A stretch of 64,000 nt of DNA from Emydura subglobosa (Eukaryota; Chordata; Testudines; Chelidae): assembly GCA_007922225.1 (NCBI GenBank), contig ML679962.1, forward strand, positions 29,681,563 to 29,745,562. The letters are read 5' to 3'. Below the pieces are notes generated by a model. That model was given only the letters and a program-made list of their open reading frames with translations. It was not told the origin of the DNA and did no database searches. How positions within the stretch are numbered: the first letter of the stretch is position 1; every line of letters begins with the position of its first letter. Positions 23,441 to 36,900 of the stretch are shown one piece after another. A program made the position numbers and the translations under genes.

Positions 23441-23650
23441 TTTTAGGAAAGAGTCAGTGTGATTTCTGTAAAAGGAAATCCCGCTTCACCAATCTACTAG
23501 AATTATTTGAGGGGGTCAACAATCATGTGGACAAGGGCGATCCAGTGGAGATAGTACACATAGATTTTCAAAAAGCCTTTGACAAGGTCCCTCATCAAAG
23601 GCTTTTAAGCAAAGCAATCTGGACTGAAAGGAGAGAGTGGTTCCCTGCAG
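23430..23650 (+). mobile_element. CR1-clade LINE, reverse transcriptase fragment
   Basis: An open frame from 23434 to 23658 translates to a reverse-transcriptase segment containing SRFTNLLELFEGVNNHVDKG, then VEIVHIDFQKAFDKVPHQ. The DFxKAFDxVPH motif is the conserved RT block of CR1/L2-group LINEs. It is truncated at both ends, and after LLSKAIW the sequence departs from any RT. Confidence 0.9.
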
Positions 23651-23659
23651 GAAGTTGAT

Positions 23660-24712
23660 AGAGACAGATATGTTTTTCATATTTCGGAGATGTTCAGAAA
23701 CAAGAATACTCTGTGCACCGTTGAAAAAAATCAGTCAGATAAACAGTTACCACACCACCGCAAAGATGGGAAGATCTTAGAGGGACAGAGCAACAAACAG
23801 TGATATCTTGCATGCCTTATTGTGACAACTGTTGACATTAACTATTGAAGTGGCAACCATTGTAGGTATCCTAAGAATCAGGGAAGTAGGAACCCTGACA
23901 AAACTACATTCCCCAATAAGATAATGACCCCATGCAATATGTTCCCAGGGAAGGCAATCAGTAGGTTCATACTACACCAAGACCGGTTCTAGAAAAAGCA
24001 GGGAGGTAACACATTAGGAAAATAATCCACGTTGGAAGGCATGTTGGTTTGACCATCCTTTTCCCAACCCCTTTGGTTCCAAATCTCCGTGCTGCTGAGC
24101 ACCTTCAACTCCCACAATTTCTGTTCCCGTTTCTCATCCTCAGGTGGAATTGAGGGAACTCTGCACCTTTAGGCTCAATCCACCTATGACCAAAGAGAAG
24201 AGGTGTTACAGAATCGATATGATGCACCAGAAGATTTAAACATATTGCTGCACCTCGTGTTGTTCTTGTAAATGAAAGGGGAAAAGCCCCGATAGTGATA
24301 TTTCTCTGTGTTGTGCAATGGAATTTTTCTTTTTTAGCACGGCTGTGTTTTCACTTTGGAACTGCATTGGCAGTAACAACCCACTCAGTTTGAGCTCGAG
24401 GGACCCATCTCTAAAAATAACCCAGCCTTACATCAACAGGTTGTGGAGCTGCCTGGGAAGCAGAAGAGCTTGTGCTAATCAGCTCCCCACTCGCGCAGCT
24501 CCAATAACTCCCAATTTTCAGAGCTATCAGTCCCTGGCTACAGTATGCAATGCAGAGGAATCTCTACTTCTAATTGCCCTGTACAGCCATGGGTAGAGAT
24601 ACTGGGATCTGGAGGGGTGCCCCCGCCCCAATTCTCCCTCTGGTCTTCAAGGACTTCTGCAGAGGATCCTCTGCCATTGGTGCAGAGACTCCCCATTCTA
24701 ATAGTTGTGGTA
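23660..24712. other. Intergenic, no gene seen
   Basis: No supported feature. The open frame at 24318-24596 (92 codons) has no recognised homology. Confidence 0.45.
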
Positions 24713-24714
24713 AA

Positions 24715-25530
24715 AATCAGAGACAGACTTTAAGGTCAGAAGGGACCATCGTGATATCTAGTCTAACCTCCTGCACACGGCAGGCCACAGAATCTTACCC
24801 ACCCACTCCTGTAATAGACCCCTAACCTCTGGCTGAGTTACTGAAGTCCTCAAATCCTGGTTTAGAGACTTCAAGTGACAGAGAATTCACCATTTACACT
24901 CGTTTAAACCTGCAAGCGACCCATGTCCCATACTCCATACTCTCTGCCACTCTGACCTGAGGGAAATTCCTTCCTGACCCCAAATATGGCAATCAGTAGA
25001 CCATGATCATGGGAACAAGGCCCCCTAGGCAGATACTACCGAGAGTTCTTCCCTAGGTAACTCAGAGCCCTCTCCATCTAGCATCCCATCTGCAGTCGTC
25101 GGGGATTTTTGCTACCGGCAGTGATGGGCCACATGCCAACGTAGGCAGTCCCATCCTACCCCCGCCTCCATAAATGTATCAAGCTCAGTCTTGAAGCCAG
25201 CTAGGTGTTTTGCCCCCATTGATCCCCTTGGTTGGTTGTTCCAGAACTTCACTCTTCTGCTGGTTAGAAACCTTTGCCTAATTTTGAGCCTAAACTTGTT
25301 GATGGCCAGTTGATATCCATTTATTCTTGTGTCCACCCTGGTGCTTAGTTTAAATAACTCCTCTTCCCTCCCTGATATTTTTCTGTCTGATGTATTTATA
25401 GAGAGCAATCATATCTCCATTCAGCCTTCTTTTGGTTAGGTTAAACAAACCAAGCTCTTTGAATCTCCTTTCATAAGGTAGGGTTTCCATTTCTCAGATC
25501 ATCTTAGTAACCCTTCAGAGAGTTACTGAG
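24715..25530 (-). mobile_element. CR1 LINE, 3' end, minus orientation
   Basis: Reading the plus strand, GGTCAGAAGGGACCATCGTG followed by ATCTAGTCTAACCTCCTGCA is the reverse complement of a CR1 3' terminus. The 3' UTR and then the C-terminal ORF2 region follow to about 25530. The minus-strand frame at 25112-25408 encodes [20 protein letters not shown] and FLTSRRVKFWNNQPRGSMGA, typical of the CR1 ORF2 tail. The 5' part is missing, as usual for CR1. Confidence 0.92.
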
Positions 25531-25534
25531 GGTT

Positions 25535-26160
25535 TTTTTTTTCCCCCTTCTCATAACTTTTTTTAGGGGCATGTGGCAGTTTTCTTTTGCTCACTTACTG
25601 ACCACTGAAGTGCACCTGCCAGTTAAGAAGAGCCCACATAACTGAATGCTTCTTTAAAATTATTCCATTCGCCTCCACTGTCTCTAATGCTGGGATCTTC
25701 CTTGGCTCCGAACTTTGTTCGTGCCCATCACCTACGCCTGCAATGGCATATCAGGGTTGACAGCTTCGTCATCACAGAATGGCAGCAATTTGGAGAGAGA
25801 GACAGGCAAGTGGATGCACTTGAGAAGCTCAGATTACACGCACCTGTTTGCAATCTGGGTCACAGAATCCTGGATTTAGCATACCAGGCTGTGAATAGAA
25901 CAGCGGGTGGCTGCCACAATGCAGAAATTTGGTTTAGCCCAATCTTTATAGCATGACTGCGGAGCTGCGATGAAGACAGTCAAACATGGTGGTGGAGGCG
26001 CGATTAGATGACCGGAGGGTGGATTGAAACACCTTGCTACCCTTGATGACGCAGCAGTTACATGGCTAAACAATCTAGAGATTGGCTTGCGACATATATG
26101 AAAGAAGGAGAATCTATGCCTGCAAATCTGCCTCTCCGTAACTTTGCCTGTGTACTCCAC
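25535..26160. other. Intergenic, unassigned
   Basis: Moderately GC-rich sequence with open frames on both strands (25687-25956 plus, 25876-26205 minus), none recognisable. It could be an old LINE body lying upstream of the L2-like words at 26.17 kb. Confidence 0.35.
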
Positions 26161-26295
26161 TGCTTTAACTCCCCCTGACAAAGTCCTCATCCATGCCGTG
26201 GTCACTTCTCACCTTGACTGCTGCAACACACTCTCTCTCCGTCTTAGAGTCCCAGGTCTTCCATACACCAGCCTCTGCAGGATTCCACTTTCTCA
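26160..26295 (+). mobile_element. Possible L2-like LINE fragment
   Basis: The plus-strand translation KVLIHAVVTSHLDCCNTL (about 26178-26231) resembles the L2 ORF2 motif 'HALVTSRLDYCNAL'. No longer frame remains. Confidence 0.5.
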
Positions 26296-26299
26296 CTAG

Positions 26300-28105
26300 A
26301 GTTGGGTCCATGCCAAAGTACGGAACCAGAACAGAAATTCCCCATACTCCAGGCGTGTTTGGATCAGCCTAACAGAGAAAGAATGAAGAAAAAAGAATTA
26401 GAATGACAAAATCTTAAGCAAGAAATTCATAAACAGCTGTTCCTTGATGTTTGTGGTCGATTGCAGAGTCTGAAAGCCACGGGAGAGTTTCTAAGTCACA
26501 TATATAATGAAAGTTTAACTAACCTAAGACTTTTAATTTTAAGCCTGGCTGAGTGTAAAGAGTATAAAAGAAATGTAGCCATGAACATGAATATGAACGA
26601 AGAGGGAACTGAACAGTGGAACCTGTAGATACCAGCAGAGCAGAAAACCAGAATCCAGATATTTGAAATATTTAGCATAAACAAACAGGTTTCATATTCT
26701 GAAAAAATTGACAGTGCATATGATGGTGCCTAATGAGTGAGCTCAGGAGGAAGGTATGGAGCTCCATTTTACAGAAGTGGGCTAAACATTGAGAGATTTG
26801 AATTTACAGTTGGTTAATAAGGCTGTGCACTGGTTTCATGTGTCACCTTGTGTTATCTTGGCACCTGGCCTTTCTTTAATATAGAGATACTTCCATGGGA
26901 TGGTGGCTCCAAGCTGGATGGTTATGTGGATTAAACTTAAATCCGGTAAGATTAAGATAAGTTTATTGAACAGAATATTAGATGAGGGAAGTCCTTTCAA
27001 AAGCCTTGTGTACCAAACTCCAGCCACCCCAGAAAATCTTTACACTCACTCTATTTCAGAAGGAAAACGCGTGCTGTATAGCACGGAGGGGGGGCATCTA
27101 TTCTCTTCTCCACAGGCCAGAACAGCTTTATTTTAAAACAGTCCATTGGATGTGCTCTGGTCCAACTATAAATTATACTGATACCTGGCAGAGATCACAA
27201 TAAGCATGGGAAAGTTCACAAGAACGGTAGTCTTCCAGTACCTTCGCATAGCAGGTTATGGGGGTAGGTGAGGATCCGCTACCCATTCTCCCCACTGGAA
27301 GGGGATGGTGTAACAATTCTAGGGGCTACTGACGCTCAGATGCTGCTACAGAGGCATGAAGCGGCTCTGCTGTTCCGTTCATCGGGGGAAGATTCTTGCG
27401 GCCTGCTCCCCGTTGGAGATGCCTAAAGCCCAATCCCCTTGTAGGGCCATGCAGTAAGGCCAGGATTCCTACTCCTTTAATGCCTGTGAAGGGTACTCAT
27501 CTCTTTGCCCTCCAGTTAAAGACTGATGGCCTTAAAAGAGGCACCATCCAAGGAAGAGCAAATGGCCTGCCCCTCAAACGGGAAGGTGCACCTAGATCAG
27601 ATGGTCAGCTAAGAGAAAGAAAGAAAGAAAAGAAAGAGAAGAGTGAGAGCTGGGAGAAGACAGGTACACAATGGTTGGAGGCACAAGAGGCTGCCCGGGG
27701 GGGGGTTGGGGGGGGGACAGAGCTGGGAACCCCAGATGATGCTTATTGTTCACAGAAGAGATCTAAGGAGTCAATGTGCGATGCCCAGTGGAACCCTGCC
27801 CAAATACAAGAACAGAACAGGCCTGGTTAATCCCTGTGACATTAGTGGGGCCCCCCAGAAGAGGGGAGGGACTAAAGAACTCTAACAAGAGAGGGAGTTA
27901 GAACCAAAGGGAACCAGCTGGGGAGACTGAGCTGAGAGACTCGGATAGCGGCCGCTGCTCTGCGACGGATCACAGGGCGCGAGAAGATGCGCCTCCAGTG
28001 GACTCTATCCTGCTGTGAGAACGGTGAATGAGGCTGGACTGACCACCCTGGACCCAAGTCCTCCATCCACAAGCGAAGCAAAAGCAACCTTGCTCTTATT
28101 GGGAG
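26300..28105. other. Intergenic with simple repeats
   Basis: No gene seen. A weak CORE-SINE-like word (CTCCATTTTACAGAAGTGGG) is at about 26762. A (GAAA)n tract lies at 27612-27642 and a G9-TT-G9 tract at 27697-27716. The 144-codon open frame at 27396-27830 runs through these simple repeats and is not convincing as protein. Confidence 0.5.
27697..27716 (+). repeat. Guanine tract G9-TT-G9
   Basis: Two runs of nine G separated by TT, a candidate G-quadruplex former and a likely site of length variation. Confidence 0.85.
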
Positions 28106-28111
28106 ATTCCA

Positions 28112-28345
28112 GAACAGAAGGACAGCTGGGATCATCTAGTCGGAGCTTCTGTACAGCACAGGACATAAAGCTTCCCCCAGATAATTCCTAGAACAGATCT
28201 TTTAGAAAAACATCCAATTGTGATTTTAAAATGGTCAGTGCAACCCTTGATAAATTGTTCCAGTGATTAATTACCCTTGTGATTAAAATTGTACACTTCA
28301 TTACCGGTCCCAATTTGTTTAGCTTCAACCCGCCATTGGATTGTG
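28112..28345 (-). mobile_element. CR1 LINE 3' fragment, minus orientation
   Basis: CAGCTGGGATCATCTAGTCG, then TTTTAGAAAAACATCCAATT, AAATTGTTCCAGTGATTAAT and TTTAGCTTCAACCCGCCATT follow the reverse complement of a CR1 3' region in order. The copy stops near 28345. Confidence 0.85.
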
Positions 28346-28349
28346 TTCT

Positions 28350-30465
28350 GAAATGAGCACCTCTACCAGGGGAGGAGGTATTTCTTGGACCTTTCCACAG
28401 AGGCTGCTAAAAAACCCCCAGCTCTTTCTGGTTAGTATCTGCTGGTAAATGTTGGAGAAGGATCTATTTTAACCCTATCTCCTCTTTATAGAAATAAATG
28501 CTACTGGTAAACTCCTTACAAGAGAACAACTGGGTTGATTCCCACGTTTTTATCACAAAGATGGGGCTGTCCCTTATAACGCACTGAAATGGATATATTG
28601 CTTCAATTTTGAATGGTTAAATCATGCTCTTTGCCAAGAGCCCTTCTCTTTCCACCAGGTCTGCATGAGACAAGAGGGAGAGTCTCTCTCTATGCGGGTC
28701 TGAAACCATGCTCAGTCTGTCTTGTTGTTAGCATTGTTGCAAACTGATGAGAACACTGTCACTGGGGCCTACATTAAGAACCTTTTTTTTTTTTTTTTTT
28801 TACAATGACTCATATGATGTTTTTAAATTCATTTCAGTGGGAGCTGCAGCTGCTCAGATCTCCTCCAGATCTGGCCCAGGAAGTTTTCATTCTCTTTATA
28901 GGCCTGATCCTGGGAGGTGCTAATTGCCTTCTGAAGAGTGCTGTAGCTTGTTTCCCCTACTTAGCACCATCTGCCTTTTACCTAGATTACTCTCTGGATC
29001 AGACAATTGATGTAAGCTAGCTCAACGTTACTTTAATAATGAGGTGGCTGCTAGCCAAATTTTGCTGTTTGACAGTAATACAAATTACACCATGCACTGA
29101 CACCAAGGGCCCAATCCCATAAACACCTAGGGGTGGATTGTCACAGCCCTTAGCCAGTCAGGCAGGGGAAAAAGATTTTAGCCTCGCTTAGCCCTGCTCA
29201 GAGTGAGTCTCTGGCCAAGGGGGGCCCTCATTCCCATTGATTTTGCCTCTGATGCCCACAAAGGCAAACCCCCCTACAGAAGCTAGGGAGGGAATCTGTA
29301 TAAGGCAGGCCTGCTTGTGTATAGAGAAGTTCTCTGGTCAACAGTTCCAGAGCAAAAAATGCATTCAGAGATATAAGCATTAATTTGCAACTGAGTTTCC
29401 CCTTTAGCTTTTCTTCTTTAACTTAATTAACATTTGTTTTCAAGAGGGCCTGGGGTATCTCGGATGATGGGACTTTTCTGAAAATGGTATCAGCAATCTC
29501 CGCTGTCACCTTCTCACGCAGCACACCCAAGTTTCTGGAGTGGTAGTAAAAGTACCCATATATGTTACAGACAATCTTATTAGCTTCTTATCAAAGCACT
29601 TGTACCAAAGGGAAAATAGACCCCTTAATATTTTAAACCCATTTACAGTAGTGCCTCAAATTATTCTCAGACGTAATACTCCAGTAATAACAACAGGATC
29701 GTCTTACTCTATTATAGGGTTGTTCATCCCAAAGTGCTTAAAAACCTAGACATACCAAAAAATCACTTCATTTCTCACTAGAACACAGGCATCTCTGGGG
29801 AAATTAAATAGGAAGAATGTAGCTATCCTGACTGGCACATGGCCAAGACACAAGAACTGGTCAAACTGATTTACAAGTACATTCACAAACCTAACAGCTT
29901 GAAATCAATTCTTTGCAATTCACGAGGTGCTGTTTATTATTATTCAGAAGTATTCAGCGATAAGTGGGAATTCCAGAAGGTGTTTGCAAATCCCAAAAAT
30001 TTTTAGCAGCTCATTGTTTCCTGTGATTACTGGTTATTCTCTTGTTTAAATGTGTCATCCATCCAATCTGGAAGCTGAAATGATACCTGCACACGACAAA
30101 AAATAATAAGTCAAAGTAAATATTTTTTTGAATGACCCAGAGTCTGAAAGTTTCTCATCCAAACCATTTGTGCTCCACTTCAACAAAATATTTAAGCACA
30201 GGACTCACTGTAAGAACCTGAGTTGTCCCATTTAGCAAGCTTGCAAAATAGCACAAGTTGTGTTAAATGTATTACACCTGTGGTTTGTGTGCTGCATTAG
30301 CTTTCTACTGAATTTGTTTCCCAGTGTAATTTTGTTAGTAGAGTTCATTACTTGAGCATTTCATTCTTTGTACCATGGCAACAGCTGAGGTGAGGTGAGC
30401 CAAGGCACTTACTGGTCTGTGGGACTGGGGGGATACCACCTTTGATGGAGGGTCCTTGAATTTGA
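28350..30465. other. Intergenic, no gene seen
   Basis: Holds a 19-T run at 28783-28801 and otherwise unique-looking sequence. No exon, RNA gene or transposon can be supported. Confidence 0.5.
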
Positions 30466-30469
30466 AATG

Positions 30470-32295
30470 GAAGAAAGGGGAAGTTGATAATCATGAATAT
30501 AAATCAGAAGTTAGAAATCATAGAAAATTGATAAGGGAAGCCAAGAGACATAAAGAGACGTCTATGGCCAGCAGAGTTAAGGGACAATAATATATAATAG
30601 AAACAAAGAGAACCTGATAGCGCAGAACTAAGACAAATGCCGATGTGTTCAACAAATATTTCTGTTCTGTATTTGGGAATGGAAACAAACAGGTGATGCA
30701 GTCTCATCGTGCGGTGATAACACTAATTCCATTCCACTAGTATCTCTGGAAGATGTTAAAACAGAAGCTACTAAATTGTATTGTAGTATACCTAGGCTTC
30801 TGTAGACATTTTAAAATCAACAGGTCCAGATCACGTGCATCCAAGAGTTTTTAAAAAGTAGCTCACTAGACTAGACCATTAATGTTGATTTGCAGTACGT
30901 CTTGGAGCACTGGGGAAGTTCCAGAAGATTGGAAGAAAGCTAATGTCACAATTTTTAGAAAGGGTAAATGGAATGGGCCCAGGCAATTATAGGTCTGTGA
31001 GCTTGACATCAATCCCAGGCAAGATAATGGAGTGGCTGATATGGGACTTTACTAATAAAGAATTAAAGGAAGGTAATCTAATTAATGCAAATCAACATAG
31101 GTTTATGGAAAATAGATCCTGTCTAACTTGTTTTTTTTTTAAATGCAATTACAAGTTAGGCTGATAAAGGTAATATTGTAGTATACCTAGGCTTCTGTAA
31201 GGTGTTTGACTTGGTACTGCACAGCATTTTGGTTAAAAAATAGAAAGATATAAAAATTAAATGGATTAAAAACTAGCTCAATCTCAAAAGTGTAACTAGA
31301 AATGGGGAAAAATCATCCTCAAGTACGTGTGTTGCCAGCGTGGTCCTGCAGGGATCAGTTCTTGGCTCTATGCTATACAATGTTTTTATCAATGAGCTGG
31401 AAGAAAATAAAGATCACTGATAAAGTTTGCAGATGTCCCAAGAGTTGGGGGAGCATTAAATAATGAAGAGTACAGGTCACTGATTCAGAGCAATTTGGAT
31501 CTCTTGATAAAGTGGATCCGAGCAAACAATAGGTGTTTTAATGTGGCTAAATGTATACAGATAGGAACAAAGAATGTAGGCCATAGTTACAAAATGGCAG
31601 GCTCTATCCTGGGACGCAGTAACTCTGAAAGAGATTGGGAGTAGAGGAGAGCACACCTTGGTGGATAATCAGTTGAACATGACCTCTCATTGCAATGCTG
31701 TGGCCAAAACAGCGAAAGCAATCCTGGGATGTATAGACAGGGGAAACTCTGTTTCACACTGGTATGACCTCTGCTGGAGTACTATGTCCCGTTTTCGTGC
31801 CCACAATTCAAGAAGGATGATGATAAATTGGAGGGGGTTCAGAGAAGAGCCACTGGAATGATTAAAGAGTAGAAAAGCTGCCTTACATTGATTGAGCTCC
31901 TTGAGTCAATGTGTGCACCATAACCAAAGAGAATGTTAAGGGGTGATGGTTACAGTCGGTCAGAATCTACATGGGGATCACATAATTAGCAATGGGCTCT
32001 TCAGTATAGAAGAGAAATGTTTAACATGATCCAATGTCTGGAAGTCAAAGCTAAACAAATTCAGATTGGAAATAAGGCACATATTTTTGACAGTGAGGGT
32101 AATTAATCACTGGAACAATTTACCAAGGGTCACGCTGGATTCTCCATCACTGACAATGTTTAAAATAAGATTGGTCGTTTTCCTAAAGATCTGCTCTAGG
32201 AATCATTTTGGGAAAGTTCTATAGCTCATGTTATACAGCAGGTCAGCCCAGATGTTCATGATGGTCCTTTCTGGTCATGGAATCAATGGATTTTC
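30470..32295 (+). mobile_element. CR1 LINE, about 1.8 kb, ORF2 to 3' end
   Basis: A decayed CR1 copy in the plus orientation. The frame at 30943-31164 encodes NYRSVSLTSIPGKIMEWLI and NANQHRFMENRSCLTC, matching the RT finger region of CR1. Further right, FADD-type catalytic text reads TTTGCAGATGTC (31426-31437), i.e. FADV, so the active site is lost. The frame at 31658-31861 encodes the downstream CR1 segment (NQLNMTSHCNAVAKTAKAIL). The 3' end is the CR1 tail ATGGTCCTTTCTGGTCATGG near 32280. Multiple frameshifts make it inactive. Confidence 0.92.
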
Positions 32296-32342
32296 TGGAT
32301 CTCTACAGTTATGTCAGATTGACTGTGCTTCCCCCCTCCTCC

Positions 32343-32369
32343 TTTTTTTTTTTTTTTTTTTTTTTTTTT
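32343..32369 (+). repeat. 27-T homopolymer
   Basis: Uninterrupted T run about 50 bp after the CR1 3' end. Expect length polymorphism and sequencing error here. Confidence 0.95.
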
Positions 32370-33815
32370 GATGGGGGAGGACAGAGGGACACACAGTTGA
32401 CAATCAAACCTACTTTCCAGAATGGCAGACAAAAAAGTTACATTCCTGTAAACCAGACTCTCCCCACTTTGGGCAAACTACTGGTGTATTTCTAGTTGCT
32501 TCACACTCCAACACATCTTACAAACTGGGGGTGGGGGTGAGTGTGGAAGAGAGCAAAAAAAAAACCTTTCCAATTTATTTCCTCAGCAGGGAAAAAGTGT
32601 AGAAATACACAATTAAAATTTGCTCAAAGCCACACTATCAAGTTCTCGCTGTCATACAGAGACATCAAGATGATCTCCTATTACTGGTCTTTGTGCTGTC
32701 TGGTACTTAAAAATTCTAGTTTCATTAGGCAACACTTCCCACAAATCTAGGGCTAATGGCACATGAAATAATAAAAGTAGTATCTAAGGATTCCTGCTGT
32801 CAAAGCAACTTTATGCCTTCTTAGGGCAGTGTTTGCTGTCAATGACAAGTAGTATTCTATACATTGAGGTTACATTATTATTTGCTGGCAACCAGTGTTA
32901 ATTTTAAAATACAGCAGAAGTTAAAGCTGCAACTTTGAATTTGGGGGGCAAGTATTTTCAGATCTTCTCTCAGTGTATATTTCTTGTTAATATTTTAACG
33001 CATGATCACACTAATACAATATTTTTAAAATACACTTTAAGTATTTCCCCCAAGTGTTTATTAAATATTGAAGCAGAGTATTTTAATACTGAATTAAGAA
33101 GCTAATGCATTGTATACGAGAAACTATGATTGCAGTGATTATATCTAATTATAGACACCTCGGAACACTTCAGAGGAAGTCAGTTGGAGCGGTTTAAGGC
33201 TGATGCCTATATGGGTATTCAGCTTTGATAACACTAGGATAAATTAAATAAATACTTTCCTTGTCAGTCATTCAACTGAATAGCTATGCTGCTGCATTAC
33301 AATGGCAAGTTGTAACTTGACAACACATCAAAGGCACAGTTTAAGTATTTGCTGCTGGAAGGCTATCCAAGATGCGGGTTAACAGTCTGCTTGGAGACAG
33401 AGTCCTCTGCCTACAAAACTGGTACAGTGCAGGACACAGAAATACAAGCTTCTCCTTCGATATGCCTCTATCCTTTCCTGGGAGTCAGAGCATAATTCCA
33501 GCTTCTTCCTCTCTGATAAGACTGCCAATAAAAGTACCACTTGTGGGTGGGTATTAGTGCTTCATAGTGCGACAGATGGGCTTTATTCAACAGAAGGGTC
33601 TGGTTGTGCTCATCTCTTGTCAAACTTTTTGGATTGGATGTGTAACTGGTGTGGGTTCAGCCAAGCCGTAGAAAGGCAAAACGGATTGAGCTAATGCTTA
33701 GTATGCCTTATAGGTGACTATAGAAGGGTGGGCAAGAAAAAGTCTTGTCTCAAAGACAGCACCTTAAGAAGGTGTTTAACCATTGCAAGAGAGGCAGTAC
33801 TTATTCATACTTAGT
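32370..33815. other. Intergenic, no gene seen
   Basis: AT-rich, unique-looking sequence; nothing coding recognised. The TAAT/TTTAAA-rich part at about 32970-33130 lacks repeat wording. Confidence 0.45.
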
Positions 33816-33930
33816 ACTTACGATGCTTTCCACCCATACATCCCAAAAGCACTATATGAAGCAGGGTAATATCATCAGCTCCATTTTACAGATGGGAGAG
33901 AGAGTAATGAAGCCAGTTTTGTTGTCATGC
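33815..33930 (-). repeat. CORE-SINE/MIR fragment, minus orientation
   Basis: CCCAAAAGCACTATATGAAG followed by AGCTCCATTTTACAGATGGG is the reverse complement of a MIR/CORE-SINE 3' half. Moderately preserved. Confidence 0.65.
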
Positions 33931-33934
33931 TTCC

Positions 33935-36900
33935 TTAAATACACTTGGCCTGATTCTCATTTCATTTATACCTGCCTGTAAGCCAATGACTTCAAACAAG
34001 AATCTTCTAATGTACCCTGGAATGAGAGAACAACCATGCCCTCTGAGTACTAAGAAACCGCCGAAACAAGCCAATATATAAAGCTGAAGTCTTCAAAGAA
34101 CAGAAAGCTTCCTGGTTTCATCTGACAGTTTTGCATTCATGGGCACAGGTGTTATTAACTCCAAGCAACGATTGGAGCACAGGGTCAGGTTGTGGAGTTC
34201 ACGGCTGGAAGCAAAGAGCACAATGTCTCTAGGTGTGGTTGCAACATCTAAATCTCTTACTGGATTTCACCCTTAGCCTCTTTGTGCCCCATCTGCCCTA
34301 CTTTACAAGGGAATGATAGCTAAGGCAGGGTGATATAAGAGAGTTTGAAATTTGATCAGGACCCCAAGGTTAACAAATCTCCTAGGCAAAAAGTGCTGTG
34401 AGAACAGCGAGGAAGACAGGTAACTCGGTTTGTCTGGGACATCCGAAGACAACCCCCGCAGGAATTCCCAGCATCATTCAGGGCAGCAGTTGAGTTGATC
34501 TGGAGGAAGAATTGCTACCAACACCCTGCTATTTATTTATTTTTAATCTTTATTACCATCAATCTCACTAGCTTTTTGACTAATTGATTAAACATGCTGG
34601 TTTTTAACATTCTAGCCAGTATCTGTGGCACCTGCACTTTCCTTTTCTCTCATTTGTAACTTAATGATGTGTATCCCTTGACATTCTCCCTGAAAATATG
34701 AAGAGGTGAAAACAAGATAAAACTTTAACTGCCTTTTAGGAAAAAAAAGAGGAAACACACGTAATGACAAGCAATGTGACAAATTGACTTAGATGAATGG
34801 GAGACCAGTCTGTCTAAGTACTGACTGCAGCTCACAAATAATCCCCCCTTCAAGTGGAAAACGTACCAAAACCATCCAGCAATAATTTTAATACAGTCAA
34901 AGGCTATTTTTCCCTCTTCAGCTGCTAATTTGGTACAATACTTACTTCCCTAGAAGTCCTAACCTGAATCCCCTTAAATAATCTTTGGATTCAACATTTT
35001 ACCTAATTTCATAGATGATTTTAACCACATTCACAGGCCGGGCCTGGCCAAGTATGAAGAAAGAGACTCTTTGCATTCATATGCATACTCTTCTGTCCAT
35101 GCAATGGTCACTATGACTAAGTCAGCATTTACCAAAGCTTGCCACATAGCGATTTGTGGGATCCCACCCTTAATTTTCTCCAGAGAATAGAACATTTAAG
35201 ATTAGTGGTAACCACTGTAGCTAAAAGAATTAATGAATCCTTTTAAAAATAGCAAGAGGTAGAACCGCAAGTGCTTTTCATTTTTGCTCTCATCACCAAG
35301 TCGCAGAAGAAAAGTATCACAAGTCCCTCAAAGTACCATTTTAGCACCATCTTGCAATTATTTTCACTTCCTACTGAACATGAGCTTTTATTTAATTAAA
35401 TGCAAGTGAAATTTCTCGGGACTTTGGAAGCAACAGTACACTTGGAATTCTCTCGCAAGCCCCTTTTGCAGAAAATCTCCTCCAGACTGAAAAATAGCTC
35501 CAGCAGCAGAAGCATAGATCTACACCCCTGCTTCCCCTGGTGAGCTGTTGACGTCGGTCACCTCCCTGTGACATATAAGCCAGGCCCATATCTCAAGGAA
35601 GGACTGACTGTCTTTTTCTATCCTCATCCAGTAATAGCCTCCTCTCTTCTTTCCCCTCCTCCCTTGCCTGTACCTCTTAGCTGGTCTCTCCTTCTGCTAT
35701 TATTTACCAAGTCTTAATATATACAAAATAAGTTTATTCTGGTGGCACATCCTGCAAATCAACTAATGTGGCTAGACAATTCCCATAACTTCCTCAGGAA
35801 CCTAGGGTTCCAAATGTGAACATCTGAATCAAAGAGTAAGAGAAGAAAAGCACCTGGGAAATAGCTGGTTTTATTGTTATGTGAGCCAAAGTGGAGAAAG
35901 AAAAGTATTTGGACAGTTGTGGATGAAGGCTAGCCTGGAACAGAACACAGGTAATAATTTTCAGTTTTCCTTGCTGTGCCTTCAAACCTCTGCCTCTTAC
36001 AACACATATCAGGAAACTATCCCCTTGCAAAGCCATTTTAAATCCATGCGTTTATTTATGCAGGACTGTCTGTCTTCTCTCTCCAACAGCTGAGCCTTTG
36101 CCTCAGTCAGAAAATGAATGTTTCTAAAGCACACATGTCAGCCCAATATTAAGACTTCAGAACTTGTGTCCAGTCGTCAAGTGTCCTGGCTAGCCTGGTG
36201 AAATTCGTTTTCCCATAACAGGAGCTAGAATGCCTGTCCTAATTTTTAAATTCTTTGGGCTCTTGATAATCATTCCTGCATGATGTAATCCCCGCAAAAA
36301 TAACCGCCCTGATCCACCCCTGCCAACATATGACACCCTCCCAGCCCCAGCCCTGCACCAAGGATCTCAAATCCCTGTGCTATGCGGGTGATGGAAGTTT
36401 GCCTGAAGCTGCACACCACTTACTGCACAGAGGGCTTCCCCCTCAACCCATTCTGTTGCACCAAATCCTTACAGTATGTATGCAGAACCCGTTTACACAT
36501 CAGAACCTGCTTTGTATATAGAACTGTGCTTCCATCATTGTAAGGGCTTGGTGCAACAGAAGACAGAACTGTTCCGGTTCCGCGCACAGTCTAACTTCTG
36601 CAGCCATTCTGAAGTAGAGGAGATAGTGCAGTAACACTTACCTCGCTGCAAACCTCCCTCAGCACTGACTGGGCAGAAGGCACTCTGGGGGCAATGGATG
36701 TTTCACCTCAGGAAGCACGGACGTTCATTCCTGATTGAGGAAAAAGATCCCAGGGTATGGCCTGGAAGCGTCTGAGTTTTAACTCAAGGAATTTCCTATT
36801 CATTGTTCTATTGGGGGGCGGGGCATTGGCCGTTGTCCATTGTACACTGAAGAGCCGAAACAGCTGGGCTCTAAGTACTGATAACTAATAGCTTTCCTTA

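Noticed and set aside
27396..27830. 144-codon plus-strand open frame
   Set aside because: It runs through a (GAAA)n tract and a long G tract, so its Lys/Glu- and Gly-rich segments are simple-repeat translation.
36600..36720. Possible minus-strand exon ending at a consensus donor CGAG|GTAAGT
   Set aside because: A nearby CCCCCAG could act as acceptor for a roughly 49-nt exon, but its translation resembles nothing known and no partner exons are seen. A single donor match is expected by chance in 64 kb.
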